Assembly: GCA_003331685.1 (NCBI GenBank)
Contig: QOPK01000031.1
Coordinates: forward strand, 1-16,302
DNA from: Halieaceae bacterium
GTDB lineage: Bacteria > Pseudomonadota > Gammaproteobacteria > Pseudomonadales > Halieaceae
Length of the DNA: 16,302 bases
Direction: 5' to 3'
The position numbers and the translations under genes were made by a program. This document shows positions 7,243 to 15,652 of the stretch, one piece after another (position 1 is the stretch's first letter; the number at the start of each line of letters is the position of its first letter). A model generated the notes under the pieces. That model made no database searches, was not told the origin of the DNA, and saw nothing but the letters and a program-made list of their open reading frames with translations.

Positions 7243-8388
7243 TTATGCGGCCTTTGGAGCCTTTTCGGCAACCAAAACTCGGGTCAGGGCTGGAATCGGA
7301 GTTTTAAACTCGCGAACACCACTAAAGCCGGCCGCCAGGCACATGCCTTTCAGTTCTTTGGCGGTGCGGGGGCGGCCGCTACCCATGGCCCATAAATAGA
7401 AGCTGAAATAAGTGTCACCAATGGGTTCAGCGCCTGGGGTGCCAGCCATGGGCTCCGCGATCAAGAGGTGACCGCCGGGCTTCAACGCGGCATGCAGACG
7501 GGTCAGCAGGTTGAGGATGGGTTCGTCATCATGATCGTGGAGTACCCTGACCAGCGAAAATAATTCGGTGTCCTGAGGCAGGGAAGAGCGGAACATGTCG
7601 GCGGCTACAAAACGAATGTCGGCTTGAGGGGACTGTCTTTTGGCCTCAGACACGACCTCGGGCAGGTCCAGCACTATGGCATCAATATCGGGGTAGCGTT
7701 TTTTCACCATCCGCACGAAGTGGCCGGTTCCGCCAGCGACGTCTACAAGGGTTCGATAATCGCCCAGCGGGTAAGTCTCCAGAATGTGATCTGATATTAG
7801 CGCCAGCGAGCTGCTCATCAGTTGGCTGTACTCGCGATGACCTTCGTCTGGGGTACTGCCGCCCGGCACATAGCTCCAGTAGTCCCGCAGACCGGTGTTG
7901 TCGCGGTGGCGGAGAAGGGCCAGTGGATCGGCTAAGTCGCGGTACAGCACAGCGTGGTGTTTCACCATATCGGCTACCGCGGGGTTGCCCAGTACCGAGG
8001 CGCCCAGCTCTCCAACCATCCAGTAGCCCCGCGAAACCTCCTCGGTGAGATGCAGTGCCTGTGAAGCGGTCAGCAAGGTGTGTGCGGCCGGGGTGGTCAG
8101 TCCGCACATTGCGGCTACTGATTTGGTGGACTCAATTCTGCCCTGCAATACCGCAAGAAGATTACTCTGCACTACTGCCGTCAGCGTCTGTGTGTAAACG
8201 AACCCTGCTGTAAGGTGATGTAATTCAACAGCTTTTCTGCTTGCGATCCGCCGAATGACTGGCGTTCGCGCGGCCCAGCGCTGGAACTTACTGTCGGCGA
8301 GCAGACGATTCCGAAACAGCCGCCATCGGCAGCGCCAGTCAGAGGGAGCTGGTTGCTGGTCAGGCCAGGTATCGGGGTCGGCCAGCAT
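7243..8388 (-). CDS. crtF: Carotenoid O-methyltransferase (1-hydroxyneurosporene/rhodopin type)
   Basis: A 381-residue S-adenosylmethionine-dependent methyltransferase that methylates the C1 hydroxyl of acyclic carotenoids on the route to spheroidene or spirilloxanthin. It has a helical N-terminal dimerisation region and a C-terminal Rossmann domain. The SAM-binding motif is LVDVAGGTGH (214-223), with the acidic partner in VLDLPEV (239-245). The motif LVRVLHDHDDEP and the block GGHLLIAEPMAG are typical of this family of plant-caffeate-like O-methyltransferases. It starts 3 nt after the crtE stop with no clear ribosome site, so it is probably coupled to crtE. Position between crtE and bchC matches the Rhodobacter PGC. 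Confidence 0.93.
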   Translation of the reverse strand: MLADPDTWPDQQPAPSDWRCRWRLFRNRLLADSKFQRWAARTPVIRRIASRKAVELHHLTAGFVYTQTLTAVVQSNLLAVLQGRIESTKSVAAMCGLTTPAAHTLLTASQALHLTEEVSRGYWMVGELGASVLGNPAVADMVKHHAVLYRDLADPLALLRHRDNTGLRDYWSYVPGGSTPDEGHREYSQLMSSSLALISDHILETYPLGDYRTLVDVAGGTGHFVRMVKKRYPDIDAIVLDLPEVVSEAKRQSPQADIRFVAADMFRSSLPQDTELFSLVRVLHDHDDEPILNLLTRLHAALKPGGHLLIAEPMAGTPGAEPIGDTYFSFYLWAMGSGRPRTAKELKGMCLAAGFSGVREFKTPIPALTRVLVAEKAPKAA

Positions 8389-8391
8389 CGA

Positions 8392-9270
8392 TCAGGCCGC
8401 AGAGCGCCCCATTTTTTCGGGTATGAAACGTTCGGACTGCGCGCGGACTAACCGCACAAGGCTCTCGCGACCGGAGCAGTAGGGCACGCTTTCCAGTCCC
8501 TCCTCCATCAGTAATTTCAGTCGATCAGCGGCACCATCAAGCCCATGTTCCTGGACCGCGTTGGGGCGGCCTAATTTGGCATCAATGCCGACAGGTTTAC
8601 CGAGTGCCTCGGCATCGCCTGTGGCGTCTTTGATGTCGTCAGCGACCTGGAAAGCCTCGCCAATACAGGCACCCAAACTCACCCATGGGCCAGGGTCCAC
8701 ACCTGCTGAGGCCGCGCCCGCGCAAGTAGCAGCGATGAAGAGTGCGCCGGTCTTGGCGCGGTGATAACGCGCCACATCGACACTGGGTTCGCACTCCCAA
8801 GCTTGCCCTGCGGCAATCCCGTGGGGAGCGCCGACGCCGCGCGCGAGAATCGACAGCACTAGCGGCACGCGCTCCGCACGTACATTGTGTATGGCGTGCA
8901 CGGCTAGTGTCTGAAACGCAGCCACGATGAGCGCATCGCCTGTCAAAACCGCAATGCGCTCTCCAAATTTCGCGTGCACCGAGGGTTTGCCTCGCCGTTC
9001 GGTGGCATCGTCAAAGCAGGGCAGGTCATCATGAACGAGCGATGCACAGTGCAGGAATTCGACCGCGGCCGCCGCCGCCGCAGCTAGGGGTCGATCGCTA
9101 CTGTTATTGGCCAGCGCGACCGCCATGCAGAGTTGTGGACGAACCCTCGCCCCCCCTGGGAAGACGGCATACTCCATGGCTTGCGCCAAGAGTGGTGGGC
9201 ACTGTGTAGTGGCGTGTTCTGCGAGGTAATCGCGGATATCCTCCTCGCAGTTGAGTAGCGGGTCGTGCAT
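8392..9270 (-). CDS. crtE: Geranylgeranyl diphosphate synthase
   Basis: A 292-residue trans-prenyltransferase that makes C20 diphosphate for carotenoids and for the bacteriochlorophyll tail. The first Asp-rich motif is DDLPCFDD (81-88) and the second DDIKD (211-215). GGARVRPQL (39-47) supplies the usual diphosphate-binding residues, normally G-x-K-R-x-R-P; here the Lys position is Ala41. The start at 9270 has GAGGG 6 nt upstream (complement of 9277-9281). The promoter region is shared with divergent crtC and carries two PpsR-type sites. Farnesyl diphosphate synthase is the main alternative, but the carotenoid operon context favours CrtE. Confidence 0.93.
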   Translation of the reverse strand: MHDPLLNCEEDIRDYLAEHATTQCPPLLAQAMEYAVFPGGARVRPQLCMAVALANNSSDRPLAAAAAAAVEFLHCASLVHDDLPCFDDATERRGKPSVHAKFGERIAVLTGDALIVAAFQTLAVHAIHNVRAERVPLVLSILARGVGAPHGIAAGQAWECEPSVDVARYHRAKTGALFIAATCAGAASAGVDPGPWVSLGACIGEAFQVADDIKDATGDAEALGKPVGIDAKLGRPNAVQEHGLDGAADRLKLLMEEGLESVPYCSGRESLVRLVRAQSERFIPEKMGRSAA

Positions 9271-9288
9271 GGGCAGCCCTCATGTTAC

Positions 9289-9306
9289 CGTCAAATAAAA
9301 ATGACA
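9289..9306. promoter_or_regulatory. PpsR/CrtJ-type operator, near crtE
   Basis: CGTCAAATAAAAATGACA matches the TGT-N12-ACA pattern with one mismatch (C for T at the first base). The outer GTC-N10-GAC symmetry is intact. It lies 8 bp from a perfect site at 9315-9332. Confidence 0.65.
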
Positions 9307-9333
9307 GTATTTAATGTTATATTCGTATGACAA
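9304..9333 (-). promoter_or_regulatory. Candidate crtEF promoter
   Basis: The minus strand has TTGTCA (complement of 9328-9333), an 18-bp spacer and TACTGT (complement of 9304-9309, 4 of 6 to the -10 consensus). As at bchC, the -35 lies in the distal palindrome and the -10 overlaps the proximal one. A separate plus-strand promoter for crtC is not clear: a TATATT at 9318-9323 is the best -10, with a poor -35. Confidence 0.5.
9315..9332. promoter_or_regulatory. PpsR/CrtJ-type operator over the crtC start
   Basis: TGTTATATTCGTATGACA is a perfect TGT-N12-ACA palindrome. It contains the candidate crtC start codon (ATG at 9327-9329) and the -35 candidate of crtE. A repressor bound here would cover both divergent genes. 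Confidence 0.75.
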
Positions 9334-10340
9334 AGTACGCCACTCGCTGGTCTGGTGCAACCCCTATGAGTTCAGCTCTCACGATGCGTTCCGCCACCCC
9401 GACTGAAGCCGGGTTGGCCGACTCTGGGCTGGGGTTTGAGCGCCCTGTGCCGGAGGGGGGCTATCGCTGGTGGTATGTCGATGGTTTCAGTGAGTGTGGA
9501 CAGTTCGGGATCACCCTCATCGCTTTCATCGGCAGTGTATTCTCGCCTTATTACTACCGGGCGCGGCACCGCGGACGTGGTCAGGCAGCGAATCACGTCA
9601 GCCTAAACGTCATTCTGTATGGGCCCAGCCGGTCTAGATGGTGCATGACGGAGCGGGGCGAGACAGCATTGCTTCAGTTGCCACATGGGCTTGATATTGG
9701 GCCAAGTGCGTTGCGGGCTTCTGACTCAGGATTGGAGATCGATATCCAGGAGCGCGCCACGCCATTTGGGCAGCGCGTGACGGGTCAGGTCTCCGTCTCT
9801 TTTGAGCGCCCCTCAGAGGAGTGCTTTGAGCTGGACGGCGTTGGCGAGCATTGGTGGTGGCCTATCGCGCCCATTGCCGGGGTCAAGGTGGCGCTGGAGC
9901 GACCGGGCCTGCGGTGGAGTGGGGCGGCTTACGTTGATTCCAACTGCGGGTCGTGTCCCATCGAGATGGGCTTCGCGTCCTGGAACTGGTGCAGAGGGCA
10001 TGACGCGAAGGGGGACTGCCAGATTCATTACGACGCGCAACTGAGCGGTGGCGGTGAAAAAAGACTGTCGCTCTCTGTGGATCAATCAGGAGCCATGGCA
10101 CGAATGCCTTCCCCCGATCTTCAGCAGCTTCCCCGCGGGCCGATATGGCGCGTGGCGCGCCCCGCCCGCCTACCCCATCCAGCAGGTCGCGTGAAAACTT
10201 TGGAGGACACACCTTTCTATACCCGCTCAGAGATTGAGGTGGGGGGTGGGCAATTCATGCACGAGAGTCTTGACCTGCATCGCTTTTGTCGGCCGTGGGT
10301 TCAGTTACTGCTACCGTTCAGAATGCCGCGAAAGGGTTGA
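9327..10340 (+). CDS. crtC: Acyclic carotenoid 1,2-hydratase
   Basis: A protein of up to 337 residues of the CrtC hydratase family. It adds water to the terminal C1=C2 bond of neurosporene or lycopene to give 1-hydroxy carotenoids. The diagnostic N-terminal block runs from about 38 to 78 and includes ERPVPEGGYRWWYVDGFS and FIGSVFSPYYYRAR. The last part has the block ETPFYTRSEI-like DTPFYTRSEIEV. The start is uncertain. The ATG at 9327 has no ribosome site and lies in an operator palindrome with a -10-like TATATT just before it. The in-frame ATGs at 9366 and 9384 would shorten only the unconserved leader. It is the only plus-strand gene and ends 5 bp from crtB. Confidence 0.92.
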   Translation: MTKYATRWSGATPMSSALTMRSATPTEAGLADSGLGFERPVPEGGYRWWYVDGFSECGQFGITLIAFIGSVFSPYYYRARHRGRGQAANHVSLNVILYGPSRSRWCMTERGETALLQLPHGLDIGPSALRASDSGLEIDIQERATPFGQRVTGQVSVSFERPSEECFELDGVGEHWWWPIAPIAGVKVALERPGLRWSGAAYVDSNCGSCPIEMGFASWNWCRGHDAKGDCQIHYDAQLSGGGEKRLSLSVDQSGAMARMPSPDLQQLPRGPIWRVARPARLPHPAGRVKTLEDTPFYTRSEIEVGGGQFMHESLDLHRFCRPWVQLLLPFRMPRKG

Positions 10341-10345
10341 GGCAG

Positions 10346-11407
10346 TCAGTCCCGCTCCTGGGGCTGGCCGTGTATGGCCATCTCGTCACGCTCTTTCATG
10401 ACCATAAAAAGTTCAAGCATCCACTCCGCCTTGGCGGAGAAGTCTCGCGGTCGGCTCGGGCGCTGCCAGTCTTCGGTGTGAGGAATTGCGTCGATTAAAA
10501 ACTGATTTTCTGTTGCGCAGGGCTCCAGCATATATTCTGGTGCCGCGGCTGGCCCGCGAATCAAACCAATCAGGATCTGGATTTTACGTGCCCGCGATAC
10601 GACCGCGCGTTGGCTAATCGAGTCGTAATTATTGTCTACAACGGTCTGGCCTATCTCGGCGTAGAGGCGGCGGGCGGCCAAAATGCCGGGCCGGCAACCG
10701 CGAGGCAGTTGTCGGATGCCCTCATCGGCCAGTTGATAGCGTCGCTCGGCTTCCGCGAGAAGCTTTTTTAACACTTGCGTGAGTTGAGGGCTGGGTACCG
10801 GGTTGCGGAGAAATGCCTCGGGATCCACGCCGGCTTCCTGCATCAGATCGCGCGGCAGGTAAAGCCGTCCGGCGCGGGCGTCCTCGCCCACATCGCGGCA
10901 GATATTGGTCAGTTGCATAGCCACGCCCAAATCAGCGGCGCGGGCCAGCGTCGCATGGTCTTTGACCCCCATAAGCACTGCCATCATGACGCCGACGGTG
11001 CCTGCGACACGGGCGCCGTAGTCGCAGACTTCTGCCAGCGTATGGTAATCCCGGCCCTCGGTGTCCCATTCAAATCCCTCAAGCAGGGCGTCGAGTAGGC
11101 CCCTCGGTAATTTATGGTCGATCACGATCTGACTCAGCACCCGGTCGATCGGGTGATTTTCTGGCCGACCGTCATAGATCTGATTGAGTCGCTGATGCAG
11201 TGTGACGAGCGCTTGACGCGGGTCATCACCGAGATCCACCAAATCGTCGGCAATACGACAGAACGCGTAAAGTCCGGACGCCGATTCGCGGAGTGCTCGC
11301 GGAAGAAAATGAGAGGCGATGTAGAAGGACCTAGAGCCATGTGACAGCAGCCGCCGACATTCGCTCATGTCGGTATAGGGCGTCATGATCTGATGGTCGT
11401 TACGCAC
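10346..11407 (-). CDS. crtB: Phytoene synthase
   Basis: A squalene/phytoene synthase of up to 353 residues that condenses two geranylgeranyl diphosphates head to head into phytoene. The two Asp-rich motifs are present: DDLVD (54-58) within YAFCRIADDLVD, and QLTNICRDVGEDA (165-177). The block GRLYLPRDLM (180-189) is typical. The start is either GTG at 11407, overlapping the crtI stop by 8 nt, or ATG at 11386 (residue 8), which leaves 13 nt after crtI. Neither has a good ribosome site, so translation is probably coupled to crtI. The C-terminus ends in an unusual convergent junction with crtC. Confidence 0.96.
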   Translation of the reverse strand: MRNDHQIMTPYTDMSECRRLLSHGSRSFYIASHFLPRALRESASGLYAFCRIADDLVDLGDDPRQALVTLHQRLNQIYDGRPENHPIDRVLSQIVIDHKLPRGLLDALLEGFEWDTEGRDYHTLAEVCDYGARVAGTVGVMMAVLMGVKDHATLARAADLGVAMQLTNICRDVGEDARAGRLYLPRDLMQEAGVDPEAFLRNPVPSPQLTQVLKKLLAEAERRYQLADEGIRQLPRGCRPGILAARRLYAEIGQTVVDNNYDSISQRAVVSRARKIQILIGLIRGPAAAPEYMLEPCATENQFLIDAIPHTEDWQRPSRPRDFSAKAEWMLELFMVMKERDEMAIHGQPQERD

Positions 11408-12932
11408 GTTGGGTCACTGCTGCAGGGATCAATTGGTCGATCACCTTTGCGGAAGAGATCACCGCGGGCATGCCGGCACCGGGATGGGTTCCCGCGCCGA
11501 CGAGATGTAAGCCCTTAATGTCCTCGCTACGATTGTGCGGTCTGAACCACGCGCTCTGTGTAATCCGAGGCTCATAGCCAAAGGCGGCTCCTTTGACCGA
11601 GTTCAGTCGGTCATGGAAATCCTGCGGTGTGAGCAGTCTGGATGTGACGATGCGATCACGCAGGCCGGGTAGCATGGTTGCTTCCAGTCGCTGGCAGATC
11701 CGCTCTTTGAACGTCTCGGCATACGTGGCCCAGTCCACATCCGCATCGAGATGCGGTACTGGCGCCAACGCATAAAACGTGTCGCAGCCCTCTGGCGCAA
11801 GAGAGGGGTCTGTCTCTGTGGGTCTGTGCAGGTAAAGGCTGAAGTCTTCGGCTAGCACCTTGCGCTTGAAGATGTCGTCTAATAGGCCTTTATAACGCGG
11901 ACCCAGAACCACGGAATGGTGGGGCACATCGGGGTACTGTCCCTTGGTGCCGAAGTACCAGACGAACAACCCGTTAGAAAAATGTGATCGGTCGATTTTG
12001 CGATCCGTCCATCGCTTGCGATGTTCCGCTTTGATGAGGTGTCGGTAAGTCCAGGCTGCGTCAGCGTTGGAGACCACGAGATCGCTACGAAGCGTTCGGC
12101 CATCTGCCAGCCGCACGCCGCGCACGGCTCCTTCCTCGACCAGAATCTCCTCCACTTCTGCATTGCACTCAATCTTGCCGCCTTGGCCCTCAATCAGCCC
12201 GGTCATGCCTTTGACGATGCTGCCGGTGCCGCCCATGGCGGACCACACGCCGAAACGCTGCTCTAAAAAGGAGATCAGTGTGTAGACGCTGGTGACCGAG
12301 AAGGGGTTGCCGCCGATCAGCAGCGGGTGAAAGCTCATCGTCATACGGAGCTGTGGATCTCGTATGTAGCGCGACACCAGTTTGTAGACGCTCCGATCGG
12401 CCCGTAGCCGAATGAGCTGTGGCATGAACTTAAATAGCGCTAGTAAGGAATCGAAGGGCTTATCGACCAAGCCTTCGAAACCGACTTTGTAACGCTCTTC
12501 GCTGGCTTTCAGGTAGCGCTCGTAGCCCTCGGCATCGGCTTCATTGTAATTTTTGATTTGTTCAATGTTGCGTGCCTTGTCGCCGGAGTAGTCAAAGATG
12601 CGGCCGTCGTCAAAACGGAGCCGGAAAAACGGATCCATGGGTTTGAGTTCAACGTCATCGGCAAAGCGTTTGCCGCAAAGGGCCCATAGCTCTTCCAGCA
12701 AGAAGGGTGCAGTGACAATGGTGGGTCCGGCGTCGAAGGTAAAGCCGTCCTGACGATAAACATAGGCACGCCCACCCGGCGCGTCCAGCTTTTCGAGCAT
12801 GTGGACCCGATAGCCCTTGGCGCCCAGGCGGATGGCAGCCGCAAGACCGCCAAACCCGGTGCCAATCACGATTGCCGTGGGTCGGTGGTCAGTCGTCTCC
12901 AATAAACGAAACGCAGATTCCGCGATATTCAT
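11400..12932 (-). CDS. crtI: Phytoene desaturase
   Basis: A 510-residue FAD-dependent amine-oxidase-fold desaturase that converts phytoene to neurosporene or lycopene. The dinucleotide-binding motif is IVIGTGFGGLAAAIRL (21-36), followed by EKLDAPGGRAY (47-57). The C-terminal FAD signature GLHLVGAGTHPGAGMPAV is the CrtI form. CrtD, its paralogue, usually reads with a GGSVHPG-like core. The number of desaturation steps cannot be read from sequence. The ATG at 12932 has no ribosome site and a short predicted leader of about 20 nt. It heads a crtIB operon behind a PpsR-type palindrome. Confidence 0.95.
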   Translation of the reverse strand: MNIAESAFRLLETTDHRPTAIVIGTGFGGLAAAIRLGAKGYRVHMLEKLDAPGGRAYVYRQDGFTFDAGPTIVTAPFLLEELWALCGKRFADDVELKPMDPFFRLRFDDGRIFDYSGDKARNIEQIKNYNEADAEGYERYLKASEERYKVGFEGLVDKPFDSLLALFKFMPQLIRLRADRSVYKLVSRYIRDPQLRMTMSFHPLLIGGNPFSVTSVYTLISFLEQRFGVWSAMGGTGSIVKGMTGLIEGQGGKIECNAEVEEILVEEGAVRGVRLADGRTLRSDLVVSNADAAWTYRHLIKAEHRKRWTDRKIDRSHFSNGLFVWYFGTKGQYPDVPHHSVVLGPRYKGLLDDIFKRKVLAEDFSLYLHRPTETDPSLAPEGCDTFYALAPVPHLDADVDWATYAETFKERICQRLEATMLPGLRDRIVTSRLLTPQDFHDRLNSVKGAAFGYEPRITQSAWFRPHNRSEDIKGLHLVGAGTHPGAGMPAVISSAKVIDQLIPAAVTQRA

Positions 12933-12951
12933 ATAAAAAAGACACTCAAAC

Positions 12952-12969
12952 TGTCAGTTATATTAGACA
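12952..12969. promoter_or_regulatory. PpsR/CrtJ-type operator at crtI
   Basis: TGTCAGTTATATTAGACA, a perfect TGT-N12-ACA palindrome with extended TGTC/GACA arms. It covers the candidate crtI -10 and ends 19 bp before the start codon. No second site with 8-bp spacing is present, unlike the bchC and crtE/crtC regions. Confidence 0.78.
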
Positions 12970-12987
12970 GTGTAGCAGTGCTGTCGA
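12960..12987 (-). promoter_or_regulatory. Candidate crtIB promoter
   Basis: The minus strand has TCGACA (complement of 12982-12987, 5 of 6 to the -35 consensus), a 16-bp spacer and TAATAT (complement of 12960-12965). The -10 lies in the centre of the PpsR-type palindrome. This accounts for most of the 93-bp gap between bchO and crtI; I see no terminator there. Confidence 0.6.
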
Positions 12988-13025
12988 GGGGTGCACAGAC
13001 TTCTTTTTAGCCTGTGATGGCGCAG

Positions 13026-13904
13026 TTAGGCTGCGGTTTTAGTCCGCATTTCTTGGAAAAGGTCCTCGAAGATCTCCGGATTCTCCTCGTGGGCAAGGTG
13101 CCCGAGATCAGGGATACGCACTGCGCGAGCGAGGGGTAAATCCTTTGCGGCAGACGTGCTGCGTTCAGGTGGAATCGTGCGGTCGCCCTCTGCAGCGGCA
13201 AGCCACACGGGCGTCTGCAACGAGGGCAGACGACGCAACAAAGGGGGGAGATCCCATCCCGCCATCATCCTGAGGGTGCCCGCGATGTGATCGGGGTTCC
13301 CAAGCAAGGTGTCATAGCAGCGACTCATGATGGGATCCACTGCCGAGCCGGTGTCCGCCAGCATGGAACCGGTGGCCCGCCAGCGCAGGCTGGGGGAGGC
13401 CAGTAGTTTCGGCAGCCAATCGCTCTGTGCAAACCATTTTGCCGTCTTGCTGAACAGGGGCGCTGCGAGCGAGCCAAACGGATTGAACGCAGCGTTGATG
13501 CAGAGTATTCCAGTAGGCAGTGTATCGGCATCCAGTGCATATTGGGCGCTCAGGGCTGCACCCGCAGAGTGGCCGATGATCCAGCGAGGCGTCGCCTCCA
13601 GATGCTGCATCAGTTCGCCTAAGTAGGTCGCAAACGGGACGAGGCCCACCTCTTTGAGCGGCAGTAATGTCGTAAAGCCCTGACCCGGTAAGTCGGGTGC
13701 AATGACACGATGGCGTTTGCTCAGCCTGGCCGCGAGTCCGGCAAAGGAGTGCGCGGAGGCGCCGGCGCCATGGAGTAAGAGGACATCGTCGCCAGCGCCG
13801 CTTATCTGCACATGGAAATCAATATTGCCCACCTGCACAAAGCGGCTGGTCTCTGCCCGCGGCCAGAACTCAGCCACCGCGTGCCACGCAGTCTGCGAGG
13901 TCAT
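13026..13904 (-). CDS. bchO: Alpha/beta hydrolase BchO (Mg-chelatase-linked, function unproven)
   Basis: A 292-residue alpha/beta hydrolase found next to bchID in photosynthesis clusters; its reaction is not established. The oxyanion-hole segment is LLLHGAGAS (42-50). The nucleophile elbow is GHSAG (111-115) with Ser113. Asp241 (EGDRTIPP) and His269 (LGHLAHEE) complete a catalytic triad, so the protein looks enzymatically competent. The start overlaps the bchD stop as ATGA, and no separate ribosome site is visible. It is usually described as a Mg-chelatase accessory protein on context alone. Confidence 0.9.
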   Translation of the reverse strand: MTSQTAWHAVAEFWPRAETSRFVQVGNIDFHVQISGAGDDVLLLHGAGASAHSFAGLAARLSKRHRVIAPDLPGQGFTTLLPLKEVGLVPFATYLGELMQHLEATPRWIIGHSAGAALSAQYALDADTLPTGILCINAAFNPFGSLAAPLFSKTAKWFAQSDWLPKLLASPSLRWRATGSMLADTGSAVDPIMSRCYDTLLGNPDHIAGTLRMMAGWDLPPLLRRLPSLQTPVWLAAAEGDRTIPPERSTSAAKDLPLARAVRIPDLGHLAHEENPEIFEDLFQEMRTKTAA

Positions 13905-15652
13905 GGGGTGACAGCGCGGATGGCGCGGTTAAGCGTCTGCGCGTCAGCCTGAGGCATGGCAAGGTAGGTGCCGCGCAGGGTGTCGGCAAGTTCTCTGGCG
14001 CGCGGTTGCGGCCGCTGCGCGGTATCGATCACCAGCCCGTTGGAGGGGCTCAGCGCCAGCATCCGTGCTGCGGCGAGCGCGTCGGCAGTGCCGGCCTCAC
14101 GGCTGCGGGTCCCGTCCCGGGCCACATTGGCTGCACCATCGGTGAGTATGACGTACTGCATGGTGGTGCCCTGTTTACCAGCGCGCTCAGCCATATCGCG
14201 GGTGAGATCTAATGCCGCGGCCATAGGTGTGGCGCCACCTCCTGGTAGTGCTGCCAGGGTTTTTTTTGCGCGCACTAATGAGCGTGTTGGCGGTAACAGG
14301 AGTTCGGCCTGTTCATCGCGGAAGGCGATCAGCGCAACTTGGTCCCGGCGCACATAACAGTCGGCGAGTAATAGCTCGACGGCACCCTTGGCCTCCGCCA
14401 GCCGTTGCAATGCTGCTGAACCTGATGCATCGACAACAAACAGGGTCAGGGTTTCTCTGCGTTGCTGAAACCGTGTCAGGTGAATATCGTCCCGTCGAAT
14501 TTGTAGGTGACGTGCTGGTGTCTCACCATCGCGCTGGGTTTGTTCCTGCCGCCGCAGCGCTTGCCAGGGCGCGGCGGCACGCAGCGTTGCAAGAATATTG
14601 ACCCGGCCACCGCGCCGATGATCGCCACGAAATACACCGGTTGGCCGGCCCTTGTTCTGATGCCGGTGTTGATCGCCAGCGCTGCCGGTGCTGCTTTGGC
14701 GAAGTCGCGCGGACCGGATCTGCAGTTGTTCCAGTAATCCGGCGGGGAGTTGGGCAAGCGCTGCCTCGAGAAGGCGTTCCTCATCGGGGGGCGGCTGCTC
14801 CGCCATCGGTGGTGGCTCGGCGTCGTCTGTCTGCTCCGGTTCGGGCGCGGGCTCGGGTGGCGGTTCGGCCATCTCCGGGAGTTGCTGCGCCCGTGGAATC
14901 AGGCAGAGCCGTAATGCGCGCGCCACGTCCTCTTCTTCAACGACTTCGGACTGTCTGAGTGCCGCGGAGGCGCGCGCCACCTTCGCCGCGGCTAGAGTAG
15001 GGCGCGGTGAATCAATGCCCAGTGATGCGGTGAGCGTCGCCAGTGCCGTGAGGTGCTCTTCACTTATGGTCACGTAGGCGAGTGCATCGATCGCGCGTTC
15101 AACGTCACGGCGGCGAAAGAGCTCGTCTTCGACATCGTGGATTCCCAGCGTCGTCATATCTAACCCGATTCCGAGACGATCGATTAGGGCTGCGTGGGCG
15201 CTCTCGTCTTCTGTGCCCTCATCATTGGCGATCAGCGCAATGCGCGCGGGGGTCTCGGCTTCGATGCCTTCTCTTGCCACGGTAATGGCGCCGTGGTCGA
15301 GGGCGGTGCACAAGTGGTGCACGGTATTGCGAGGTAAACGTTCAGCCATTGCCGCGATAACAATGTGCCCGTGACATTCCCCGAGCATGCCGGTTTCAGC
15401 AATGGGCCTCCCGTGTTGCAGCGTCGCGCCGAGATCAATCCCGCCCAACAATCGGCCTTCTGGAATGTTGGCCGGGATCTTGCGAATGGGGTCTTGCTTG
15501 GACAGCTGTTTGACGCGCTCCAACCAGTAATCACGAACAGGCCCGGGCGGGGATCGCAGATGGATGCCGCCAATCGTTTCGCCTGTCAGTGCAATCAGCG
15601 CCGCGGCCCACTCAGCATCCGCTGAGGGTGAAGCTGTTTCAGTTACCACCAT
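13901..15652 (-). CDS. bchD: Magnesium chelatase subunit D
   Basis: A 583-residue subunit that joins BchI in the AAA+ motor inserting Mg2+ into protoporphyrin IX on BchH. The N-terminal part (about 1-250) is a degenerate AAA+ domain with no intact Walker A. An acidic Pro-rich linker follows (258-292). The C-terminal von Willebrand A domain carries the MIDAS residues DASGS (408-412), Thr475 (GGATPM) and Asp505 (LTDG). The frame is open to 15688, but the ATG at 15652 gives a 14-nt overlap with bchI and a normal N-terminus, so I prefer it. A 14-nt overlap also links bchX and bchY. Confidence 0.94.
   Translation of the reverse strand: MVVTETASPSADAEWAAALIALTGETIGGIHLRSPPGPVRDYWLERVKQLSKQDPIRKIPANIPEGRLLGGIDLGATLQHGRPIAETGMLGECHGHIVIAAMAERLPRNTVHHLCTALDHGAITVAREGIEAETPARIALIANDEGTEDESAHAALIDRLGIGLDMTTLGIHDVEDELFRRRDVERAIDALAYVTISEEHLTALATLTASLGIDSPRPTLAAAKVARASAALRQSEVVEEEDVARALRLCLIPRAQQLPEMAEPPPEPAPEPEQTDDAEPPPMAEQPPPDEERLLEAALAQLPAGLLEQLQIRSARLRQSSTGSAGDQHRHQNKGRPTGVFRGDHRRGGRVNILATLRAAAPWQALRRQEQTQRDGETPARHLQIRRDDIHLTRFQQRRETLTLFVVDASGSAALQRLAEAKGAVELLLADCYVRRDQVALIAFRDEQAELLLPPTRSLVRAKKTLAALPGGGATPMAAALDLTRDMAERAGKQGTTMQYVILTDGAANVARDGTRSREAGTADALAAARMLALSPSNGLVIDTAQRPQPRARELADTLRGTYLAMPQADAQTLNRAIRAVTP

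Noticed and set aside
11400..12932. crtD instead of crtI
   Set aside because: The C-terminal VGAGTHPGAG signature and the operon with crtB are those of CrtI.
12967..12984. ACA-N12-TGT between the crtI operator and its -35
   Set aside because: It has the reverse polarity of the PpsR consensus and arises from neighbouring half-sites; not called as a separate operator.
12982..12997. TGT-N10-ACA near the crtI promoter
   Set aside because: The spacer is 10, not 12, and the arms are not symmetrical beyond three bases.
13001..13030. Terminator after bchO
   Set aside because: The T-run is on the plus strand, so it is an A-run in the bchO transcript, and there is no stable stem before it.
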